Source of the DNA: Devosia indica | GTDB taxonomy: Bacteria > Pseudomonadota > Alphaproteobacteria > Rhizobiales > Devosiaceae | NCBI RefSeq assembly: GCF_003056405.1 | Contig: NZ_PYVZ01000002.1 | Coordinates: 1-64,000, forward strand | DNA: 64,000 nt | Reading direction: 5' to 3' | Notes under the pieces: model-generated | Seen by the model: only the letters and a program-made list of their open reading frames with translations | Database searches by the model: none | What the model was told of the DNA's origin: nothing | Shown here: piece by piece, positions 15,610 through 22,357 of the stretch | Position numbering within the stretch: the first letter of the stretch is position 1 | Layout of the letters: each line of letters starts with the position of its first letter | Translations under genes and position numbers: made by a program

Positions 15610-17130
15610 AGCAGGTCTCGGTACGGGAGTTTGCACCCGCTGTCTGGTCATCGTCAATCCAGGCGGCTTCCACCGGCATGGAGGAGCTCTCTGCCATAAC
15701 AAACAAAGGGTCCAGCGGACGCGCCGTGGCCCTGACCGTCCTTAAAACGAGATGCAGATCCAGATGGAAGACCCAAGCATTATCTACAGGGTCGCGCTTT
15801 GCGCCCTCACGGCAGCACGGAGAGGGGTTCTCCCACCTGGCACCGGCCCCTCAAAGTAGGGACGGTAATCGGAACCGCTTTTGACGACGGCGTGGACGAC
15901 ACGGGCCATCTTGGCAGTAATAGCGGTGAGCGCCTTGCGTCGCAGATCCGGGTTGTCCCGATCGCGAGCGATGTAGCGCTCGAACTTTTCGCGGAAGCCA
16001 TTCTCCCGCTGGCGGATGGCCACCTGGGCAGCGAGCCACAGCGTGCGGCGCAGCCGGGCATTGCCATACTTGGAAAGCATGGTGCGGCCGCGGAAGGTGC
16101 CTGACTGGTGCGTGGACAGGTCCAGGCCGCAGAACTTGAGGAACTGGCGGTGATGGCCGAAGCGACGGATGTCGCCAGCCTCGGCGATGATGGACAATGC
16201 ATTGATTGGTCCAATTCCGGGGATCTTGCGCAGGTGCTGATAATCTGCGCTCTGCGCCAACATGGTGTCTGCCATCTTCTCAACCACATCGCGTTGTCGG
16301 ATCAGGCTGCGTACTTCGGCCAGCACCATGCGGAACATGGTGATCGCCGACGAATCGAGCGGGATGGGCAGCGCGATTGAGGTGCTGGCCGCCTGGTAGA
16401 TATCGGCCAGGAGCGTCGCCTTCGATACCTTGCGACCCACCACTTTCCAAGAAGCCTCGATGAACGCCGCCTGGTCCATCGCGGTAATGCTGGCAGGGGT
16501 GGGGAACAACTCTAGGAAAGCAAAGAACCAGTCACTGCGGCTGTTTTGGCGGAAGCGCTCGATCTCAGGAAAATAGAGTGGGAGGTAGTGAGTCTGGACC
16601 CGGAGCAAGATCTCGGTCTTGGAACGCGAGATCGCTTCATGGGTCTTGGATAGTTCCTGCACGTCATTGATCCCGGCCGCCAGCGGGTCGTGATAGTGCT
16701 GGGTGGCGCCGATCCGCAGCATGTGCAGGATCACCTGAGCATCCTTGGGGTCATTCTTGTCCCAGCTGTTGTGCAAGGCCTCCCGCGTGCGGGCGGCCGC
16801 CATTGATGATACCAACCGTACATCGAACCCCGCCTGGATCAGCCGCCAGGCGATGGGCCGATGATAGTTTCCAGTAGCCTCAAAACCGCAGATCACCGTC
16901 TTGCCAGTCTCGGCCAGCAAGCCAATCAGACGATCATGGTCATGGCGGGTGTTGAGAATCGAGAGTTTGCGGCGGCGTTGCCGGTCAGGAAACTCAATGA
17001 GAACTTCGTTGCGTGCCTTGGCGATATCGATCGCTACCAGCACGGCGCCCAATGGCGTAATCTGCTTGGTGGTCATGGTCGGTCAGTCTCCAAAACGAGG
17101 CGTTGAACACCTCCACTTTAGAGACCTGCT
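15610..17130 (-). mobile_element. second IS110-family element
   Basis: AGCAGGTCTC (15610-15619) and its complement GAGACCTGCT (17121-17130) form a 10-bp inverted repeat around the transposase gene, as in IS1111-type elements with short, often subterminal repeats. In the element's own orientation the left non-coding part is about 54 nt and the right part about 174 nt. It sits between a truncated IS3 element and the stump of an ABC ATPase gene. True ends may lie a few bases outside the repeats. Confidence 0.6.
15784..17076 (-). CDS. IS110-family DEDD transposase
   Basis: A 430-residue IS110-type recombinase, longer than the 340-residue copy at 7319 and only distantly related to it. The DEDD domain shows LVAIDIAKARNEVLIEF, VICGFEATGNYHRP (Glu) and SWDKNDPKDAQVILHML (Asp pair). 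The C-terminal Tnp_20 domain shows IPGIGPINALSIIAEAGDI and FCGLDLSTHQSGTFRGRTML. No internal stop. The 174-nt stretch after its stop could hold a guide RNA, but I could not find a convincing target match there. Confidence 0.9.
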   Translation of the reverse strand: MTTKQITPLGAVLVAIDIAKARNEVLIEFPDRQRRRKLSILNTRHDHDRLIGLLAETGKTVICGFEATGNYHRPIAWRLIQAGFDVRLVSSMAAARTREALHNSWDKNDPKDAQVILHMLRIGATQHYHDPLAAGINDVQELSKTHEAISRSKTEILLRVQTHYLPLYFPEIERFRQNSRSDWFFAFLELFPTPASITAMDQAAFIEASWKVVGRKVSKATLLADIYQAASTSIALPIPLDSSAITMFRMVLAEVRSLIRQRDVVEKMADTMLAQSADYQHLRKIPGIGPINALSIIAEAGDIRRFGHHRQFLKFCGLDLSTHQSGTFRGRTMLSKYGNARLRRTLWLAAQVAIRQRENGFREKFERYIARDRDNPDLRRKALTAITAKMARVVHAVVKSGSDYRPYFEGPVPGGRTPLRAAVRAQSATL

Positions 17131-17149
17131 AGCCGGCCATGGCCACGCA

Positions 17150-17734
17150 AAGCGGCGCGCCTGCGCAACCCTGGCCAGCTCCGCCGCGCCGCTTCCCGAT
17201 GTGTTACGGCAGCGCATTGCCATTGCCACCGCGCTTATTTCCAATCCCAAGCTCATAATCCTTGACGAGCCGGTGTCGGCGCTTGATGTGTCGATCCGAT
17301 CCCAGATCATGAACCTGTTCAAAGATATCCAGGAGGAGTTCGGCGTTAGTTACCTGCTTGTTGCGCACGATTTGGCCACTACGCGCTATCTCGCAGATGC
17401 TGTTGCGGTAATGTATCTCGGTCGCATCGTGGAGTATGGGCCTTCCGAGGAGATATTCTCCAATCCGCAGCATCCCTACACGCAGGCGTTGTTTTCTGCT
17501 GCATTGCCCAGCGAGCCAGGCCGCCAAAATGACGAGATCATTCTCGAAGGGGAAATGCCCTCGCCACTAAATCCGCCCTCCGGCTGTCCTTTCCATCCAC
17601 GCTGCCACAGGAAGATCGGGGCCATATGCGAGGACGAGCGACCAAGCTACCATGCTGTTGGCCAAAGCACATTCGCGGCCTGCCACCTTCTTCACAGCAA
17701 CGGCATAGCTGCGCCCGATGCCGCAAACTGTTGA
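17150..17734 (+). pseudogene. oligopeptide-type ABC transporter ATPase, N-terminus lost
   Basis: Only the C-terminal part of an OppF/DppF-type ATPase remains. It begins around RQRIAIATALISNP, just after where the LSGGQ signature should be, then has the Walker B ILDEPVSALDVS, the H-loop LLVAHDLATTR, and the C-terminal oligopeptide-transporter domain with HPYTQALFSA and CPFHPRCHRK. The Walker A, Q-loop and signature motif are missing. The IS110-family element lies immediately upstream and the reading frame before RQRI makes no sense, so the gene was cut by the IS-associated deletion. No partner permease genes are nearby. Confidence 0.85.
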
Positions 17735-17924
17735 TTGTCGACAAAATTTGCCCTTGGGATTGTTATCGCTAGCCATAGCAAGGGATGACTTCTCAAAGTC
17801 AGAAGCGATCCTTGTCTCCGCGTTCGATGTGAATGTACCCGAGCTCGTGGTGGGCCGCGCCACCACCGACGATTTCCCGTCCATGATCTGATCCAAGCTA
17901 ACAAAGAAACTGGGGGATTGATTG
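17735..17924. other. gap without recognisable gene
   Basis: Between the broken ABC ATPase and the ISL3 remnant I see no convincing coding sequence, RNA or terminator. Confidence 0.5.
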
Positions 17925-18123
17925 CAGGCGGCAAAACTCCGTCTCGTGCGCACATTTGCCAACGGTGTCGACAAGGGCATGGCCGCCGAAAAATGCGATC
18001 ATCCCCCGTTGGTCAAGTGAGCAAACGGAAGGGCAGATCACACACCTGAAGCTTGCCAATCGGCAAATTTACGGGCGCGGGCAGCTCGACCTGCTGCAGG
18101 CACGGTTGATCGGAGCTGCATAG
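17925..18123 (+). pseudogene. ISL3-family transposase C-terminal remnant, frameshifted
   Basis: One frame reads LRLVRTFANGVDKGMAAEK. The next frame continues NAIIPRWSSEQTEGQITHL, on through NRQIYGRGQLDLLQARLIGA, and ends in TAG at 18121-18123. Together they match the end of ISL3 transposases, where a WSSGQTEGQI-type motif follows the helical region, so one frameshift near 17,990 and loss of the N-terminal domains make it a pseudogene. The first bases after the stop resemble those after the ISL3 tail at the window start. Confidence 0.75.
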
Positions 18124-18285
18124 CGTTGGCTTCAGCAAATATGCGTCAGAGACAAATTTGGTCCGGTATTAAAGAGCTTGTCGCCAGAAGCCGTCCGTCC
18201 GCAAGCGGCCCCATTTTTGTCATTGGCCAAGCGAGTTGGAATGTTAGGGTGGCGGCCCAAAAGCTGCCGCTCATCGGTCCAAGAG

Positions 18286-18372
18286 AAGCAAAATTTCCCA
18301 GCAATTACAGTGCCCATCTATCTCGCAGCGGGTGCGCCATTACTGTTCCAACCTGCGAACTTTCCCCTGTAG
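18286..18372 (+). pseudogene. short coding remnant with PAIxxPIYxAxGA motif
   Basis: This frame reads FPAITVPIYLAAGAPLLF and ends in TAG at 18370-18372. It parallels the minus-strand fragment at 6376-6437, with mostly synonymous or conservative differences. No start codon or complete domain is visible. The rest of 18,373-18,673 holds nothing I can support; an open frame at 18,332-18,730 has no family features. Confidence 0.35.
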
Positions 18373-18673
18373 CGACGCTGCCGCGGTGTGGCCGGGCCGT
18401 GGTTTGCGGCAGATGGGTATTTACCCGAGTGGGCGCTCATATCTGCGGGCGTATTGGAAACTGCGGGAAGATAGCGGTTACGCCGTTGCCGTGAGTTATC
18501 GTGATCACGTCGAGTATGACACGGGCGTGCCGGTTTCACCGGGCGTTTGGTCGACCGTGGACAGATGGCAGACCTTGCGCCGATTTCTGGTGTGGCGGGA
18601 TCCTGGCCTGAAATTTACGGCTGTCCGGTCGCTTGGAGGGCAAGGCTTCTTGGCAATGCCTGGATCGAAGTTG

Positions 18674-19684
18674 CTATGGGGCGGGCAAGGTGGTGCGCGG
18701 GTCAACCGGTACGCCATCGTGTGCGGCTGAGGCCTTGATGGCGTCCCATAGCCGGGCGAACTGCACGCCATTGGCGACGGTGGACGGGTTTTCCAGGGTG
18801 CCGCTGCGCACGGCCAGAAAGGTCTGCATCGGCGTGGCGCGCGTTTCCTGCGTCTCGCGTTGCCCGGCGACGCCATCGCGGGAAATCTGCCGCCAGCCGC
18901 CCCAGGCGTCGATGGCAACAATGGCCTGCGAATAGAAGAAGGTGATGGACGAGGCACATCCATCCGGGCCTTCGCCGGCCGCATTGAGGGTCACGAGGGC
19001 GCCGTTTTCAAGCCGACCGGCCACGGCCGCCGCCAGATCCACCGCGATACCGCGATTGTCCATATAGGCCGAGAGGCGGGTGAAGGGGCTGTCAGCCAGG
19101 ATGCAGACCGTGTTCATCATATGCGCGCCGGTATCGAACATGAAGCCACCGCCCGAAATCTCCGGCACCTGCTTCCAGTTGCCGGCATAGCTGTCTTTCC
19201 AACCCTCCCAAATGGTGGCCGAGACGCTGACCAGCTCGCCGAACTCACCGGCCTGTGCCCGTCGGCGGGTGTCGTGCACCAAAGGTGACAATCCGCCCTG
19301 AAAGGCGATGACGACGGTCTTGCCGGTGCGGGCCTGTTCCGCCTGCAGCGCCAGTGCCTCAGGCACGGTAGTCACCATCGGCTTTTCCAGCAACAGGTCG
19401 AGCCCAGCGGCCAACACAGCCAGCGCGTTCCCGGCATGAAAGGCGTGTGGGGTCGAGACATAGACCGCGTCGAGGTGTCCCGCCTCGGCGGCCAGCATGG
19501 CCTCGGCGCTCTCATAGGCGCGCGGCGCCGCGGCACCGGCGGCCACGCAGGTGGCGGCGAACCGGTCGCGGGAGATTTCACTGACTTCTGCCATGGCGTC
19601 GATGGAGACCTCAGCCATGCCTGCCCAGCTTCGTGCATAGTCCGCCGCCTTGAGGCCTGCTCCGATCACGCCCAGTCTAAGCAT
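18674..19684 (-). CDS. Gfo/Idh/MocA-family oxidoreductase
   Basis: A 336-residue NAD(P)-dependent dehydrogenase. The N-terminal Rossmann motif is LRLGVIGAGLKAADYARSW. The cofactor-binding LLEKPMVTTVPEAL, at about residue 97, provides the EKP signature of the Gfo/Idh/MocA family. The C-terminal part is the usual alpha/beta substrate domain. GAGGAGGAAAC precedes the ATG. Members oxidise or reduce sugars, inositols and derivatives. It is transcribed with the HAD-fusion gene upstream of it (34 nt gap) and close to a LacI regulator and Dpp-type importer, so a role in breaking down the imported glycan or glycoside is likely. Confidence 0.88.
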   Translation of the reverse strand: MLRLGVIGAGLKAADYARSWAGMAEVSIDAMAEVSEISRDRFAATCVAAGAAAPRAYESAEAMLAAEAGHLDAVYVSTPHAFHAGNALAVLAAGLDLLLEKPMVTTVPEALALQAEQARTGKTVVIAFQGGLSPLVHDTRRRAQAGEFGELVSVSATIWEGWKDSYAGNWKQVPEISGGGFMFDTGAHMMNTVCILADSPFTRLSAYMDNRGIAVDLAAAVAGRLENGALVTLNAAGEGPDGCASSITFFYSQAIVAIDAWGGWRQISRDGVAGQRETQETRATPMQTFLAVRSGTLENPSTVANGVQFARLWDAIKASAAHDGVPVDPRTTLPAP

Positions 19685-19718
19685 CGTTTCCTCCTCAAAT
19701 CCGATGGTACAGTGTCAG

Positions 19719-20987
19719 TCAGGCCAGGGCGGGATTGTGCCGGGCGCGCGCCATCTGTCGCTCGATTTCCGCCAGCAGTCCAGGGAGTTCACCCGGGGTG
19801 CGGATGGTATAGCGCGGCACTTCGCCTGCATGGGCTGGAATGCGGCTGCGCCGATGTGACCAACTCTGCCAGATGCTGATGATACCGAGCTGGTTGGCGC
19901 CGCCAATGTCGCGCTCGAGATGATTGCCGACCATGACAACGCTGCCAGCATCATCGGGCCCCAAGCCCATGCCCTTGAGCGCGGCCTCGAACATGCGGCG
20001 GTCCGGCTTCTGGCAGCCTTCGGCCTCCGAAATCACCTTGACCTCGAAATGCGGGTGAATGCCATGGCCCCCAAGAATGGTCTCGAAGCTGCGCACGCGC
20101 CCATCGGCGACGAGTGCCAGGCGATAGCCTTCGGCGGCGAGGGCCTCGACCATTTCCAGGGCTCCGGGGATCAGATTGGCCTTGATGACATAGCCTTCGT
20201 CGTCGAAGATTTCCGTGCCTTCATCGACCAGCGTGTCGCCGCTATCGAGAAAGACGGCCTTGAGCAGCGGTTGTTCGGCGCGGATTTCGGCCAGGATATC
20301 GTGCACCCGGCCAGGGATCCATGCAGCCAGCTCATCCCAGGACATCATTTCGACCTTGCCCAGGTCCAGGCTTTGTCCAAAGCGGAACACGGGCGCGAAG
20401 GCGCGCGCCTGCAAATAGCGCTTTACCGCGCGATGGTCGGCGGCGCTGACCGGGCCAATGGCATCGCGGAACATGTCGTTGATCAGCAAGCCACCGCGGC
20501 CGGCCAGCTCAACGCAGCAGATCTCGGTCAATTCGCGGGTCTTGTCCTGCTCTGCAGCGGTTGCTGTAAAGGCATGCTTACCCGGCGTCGAGACCAGGGT
20601 GATCCGGCCGTCGACCAGAGGCAGGGCGCCATCGGGCCCGGACATGGCGAACTTGCCGCCATGGGCGCTGGCTTCGACACCAACGATCCGGTCGGCGCCG
20701 TCGAGCTTGAGCCAGATATGCTCAAGCTCATAAAGGTGCTGCACATCCCAATCCCACCAGATGGCATATTCGATCACCCGCTCAACATTGCCCTCGAAGG
20801 TGATGTCCAGTTGAGACGACGGCGAGCGGCCCGGAGCATCGAGAATGCTGATGCCCACGCGGCTGGGCAGGAAGGGTTCATTGTCGGAAAACAGCAGTAC
20901 CGGCGCCAGGCGCCGGGCCAGCGCGAGACCCGCGGTGGAGGGCAGGGTGGCGACGGGCGCTGCCGCGGCCCGGACTGTAGACGACAT
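19719..20987 (-). CDS. HAD-family hydrolase fused to an uncharacterised N-terminal domain
   Basis: From the ATG at 20987 the protein has 422 residues. The C-terminal half is a HAD phosphatase: motif I AVFLDSGDTLVDEG (about residue 245, the nucleophile DxG), a helical cap, motif II-like LVADGR, a Lys in CQKPDRRMFEAAL, and motif IV VVMVGNHLERDIGGA. The first 230 residues are not HAD. They are rich in aromatic residues (YAIWWDWDVQHLYELEHIW, then VEASAHGGKF), which loosely recalls Vps62-like domains, but I cannot name them. The open frame extends to a TTG at 21038, but that codon lies inside a LacI operator, and the extension only mimics a signal peptide. It is probably co-transcribed with the oxidoreductase. 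Confidence 0.75.
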   Translation of the reverse strand: MSSTVRAAAAPVATLPSTAGLALARRLAPVLLFSDNEPFLPSRVGISILDAPGRSPSSQLDITFEGNVERVIEYAIWWDWDVQHLYELEHIWLKLDGADRIVGVEASAHGGKFAMSGPDGALPLVDGRITLVSTPGKHAFTATAAEQDKTRELTEICCVELAGRGGLLINDMFRDAIGPVSAADHRAVKRYLQARAFAPVFRFGQSLDLGKVEMMSWDELAAWIPGRVHDILAEIRAEQPLLKAVFLDSGDTLVDEGTEIFDDEGYVIKANLIPGALEMVEALAAEGYRLALVADGRVRSFETILGGHGIHPHFEVKVISEAEGCQKPDRRMFEAALKGMGLGPDDAGSVVMVGNHLERDIGGANQLGIISIWQSWSHRRSRIPAHAGEVPRYTIRTPGELPGLLAEIERQMARARHNPALA

Positions 20988-21022
20988 GAGAATGATTCCG
21001 GCTGAAGTGAACAGGCAGCGTC

Positions 21023-21038
21023 TTGTAATCGTTTTCAA
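21023..21038. promoter_or_regulatory. LacI-type operator upstream of the HAD-fusion gene
   Basis: TTGTAATCGTTTTCAA is a near-palindrome with a central CG. It matches the complement of the site at 22221-22236 at 15 of 16 positions. It lies 35 nt before the preferred start of the HAD-fusion gene and 70 nt after the LacI stop. Confidence 0.7.
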
Positions 21039-21107
21039 CTTCCCGGCGCAAGATAGTGTCGCCGATTTCTTCTCACCATGCGTGCAAGCGAAAGAAAGCC
21101 GAGCGGC

Positions 21108-22154
21108 TCAGGGCAAGGCGCGGGTCGAGTCGCGCCGGATCAGGGCGTTTTCCAGCACGACCTGACGCGGCGTGCGCACCGTGCCGCGCATGTGCTCGAT
21201 CAACGTTGTGGCGGCGATGCGCCCCATCTCCTCGATCGGCTGGGCGATGGTGGACAGGGTTGGGAACGTAACCGAGGATTCGAGCACGCCATCATAACCC
21301 AATATGGAGAGGTCTCGCGGCAGGTCCAGTCCAAGTCCGTGGGCCGCGTGCATGACACCGATCGCCAGCATGTCCGTGGTGGCAAAGATCGCCGTCATAT
21401 CCTTTTCAGCGGTGATCATGGCGCGGCCGCATTCGAGGCCTACCTCGAAACTGGAGGTCTCGGTAAAGGCGGGTGAAAAGACGATCTCCACATCGGTGGC
21501 CAGATCCTGCGCGGCCTGGCGAATGCCGCGCACGCGTTCGCTGCCTACATCAGTGCCGCCACCCTGTTGTGCCACGGCGCCTGCAATGACGCCGATGCGG
21601 CGATGACCAAGCTCGATCAAGTGCCGCATACCCTCGTAACCACCGGAAAAATTATCGCAAACCACTGCGCTGATGGATGCCAGGCGGGGTTTCATGTCGA
21701 CAAAGGTCACTGCCACGCCACGGTCGCGAAGGGCATTGGCGCGGCGGATGGTGCGGGCGGTGGCGCCCGATGGGCGTATGATGATGCCCTGAGCCCGCAT
21801 CTCCATCATGGTGTCGAGATAGGCTTCCTCCCGGTCCGGATCACCATTGGTGGAGCACAGCAGCACGCGGTAGCCCTCATCGAACATTGTGGTCTCGATG
21901 GCATAGGCCAGGGCGCTGGAAAAGGGGGTGCGTTGCTGGCGCAGCAGCACCCCCACAATATTGGACTGCTGGGTGCGGAACGAGCTGGCCAGGCCGTTTG
22001 GCTTGTAGCCGAGTTCGGCAATGGCCTTGTTGACCGCCTCCCGGACAGCGGGGCGGACATGGGCATAATCATTGACGACACGGGAGACGGTGGCGATCGA
22101 CACATTCGCTGCCTTGGCCACGTCCTTGATCGTTACCACGCCTTTTCCCTTCAT
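21108..22154 (-). CDS. LacI-family transcriptional regulator
   Basis: A 348-residue LacI/GalR repressor. The N-terminal HTH is VTIKDVAKAANVSIATVSRV with the hinge helix at about residues 50-60 (KPNGLASSFRTQ). The periplasmic-binding-protein-like core follows, with GVLLRQQRTPFSSALAYAIE and a C-terminal LSILGYDGVLESSVTFPTLS. An upstream GTG at 22175 would add seven residues; the ATG at 22154 is preferred because the HTH follows directly. It lies between two almost identical operators, one before the HAD/oxidoreductase pair and one in the divergent region before the Dpp-type importer, so it probably controls both. Confidence 0.9.
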   Translation of the reverse strand: MKGKGVVTIKDVAKAANVSIATVSRVVNDYAHVRPAVREAVNKAIAELGYKPNGLASSFRTQQSNIVGVLLRQQRTPFSSALAYAIETTMFDEGYRVLLCSTNGDPDREEAYLDTMMEMRAQGIIIRPSGATARTIRRANALRDRGVAVTFVDMKPRLASISAVVCDNFSGGYEGMRHLIELGHRRIGVIAGAVAQQGGGTDVGSERVRGIRQAAQDLATDVEIVFSPAFTETSSFEVGLECGRAMITAEKDMTAIFATTDMLAIGVMHAAHGLGLDLPRDLSILGYDGVLESSVTFPTLSTIAQPIEEMGRIAATTLIEHMRGTVRTPRQVVLENALIRRDSTRALP

Positions 22155-22220
22155 GTTCGAAGTGCTGGAAATCACACCACAATTGGCCGTTCCGACACCA
22201 GAAGCATTTCTATGTTGTTT

Positions 22221-22236
22221 TGAAAACGTTTACAAG
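22221..22236. promoter_or_regulatory. LacI-type operator between lacI and the importer
   Basis: TTGAAAACGTTTACAA is a 16-bp near-palindrome (one mismatched pair) with the CG centre typical of LacI-family operators. It lies 67 nt before the LacI start and 122 nt before the divergent substrate-binding-protein gene, so one bound dimer could affect both. Confidence 0.7.
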
Positions 22237-22357
22237 ATACCGTCGTGATATTGAAACGCATGGGCCGTAGAGCTGCCGACCGGATCCGCCGCGAGCGGGA
22301 TGGTTCAAGGACCAGCCGGCGCCCGGAGGAATGTCTTTCATGTTGGAGGGAAACCCG

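Larger units (their letters stand above)
14684..15610 (+). mobile_element. IS3-family (IS407-type) element, right part missing
   Basis: The left end starts with TGACGTGCCCCCG at 14684, matching IS407-type termini. orfA and the first two thirds of orfB follow, then the coding sequence breaks off after RVDN at 15575. No right terminal repeat is seen. The IS110-family element begins at about 15,610, and the missing part does not reappear on its far side (17,131 onward). A deletion therefore accompanied or followed that insertion. Confidence 0.75.

Noticed and set aside
15610-15783. Target-matching guide segment in the second IS110-family element
   Set aside because: Only short GC-rich matches to the flanks (for example GGCCAxGGC) were found. 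The flanks are themselves rearranged, so the empty site cannot be reconstructed.
18332-18730. 132-codon plus-strand open frame between ISL3 remnant and oxidoreductase
   Set aside because: No family features, no ribosome site, and it overlaps the 3' end of the convergent oxidoreductase gene.
20988-21038. Apparent Tat/Sec-like signal peptide on the HAD-fusion protein
   Set aside because: It needs a TTG start inside a LacI operator. The ATG at 20987 gives a cytoplasmic protein, as expected for a HAD phosphatase.
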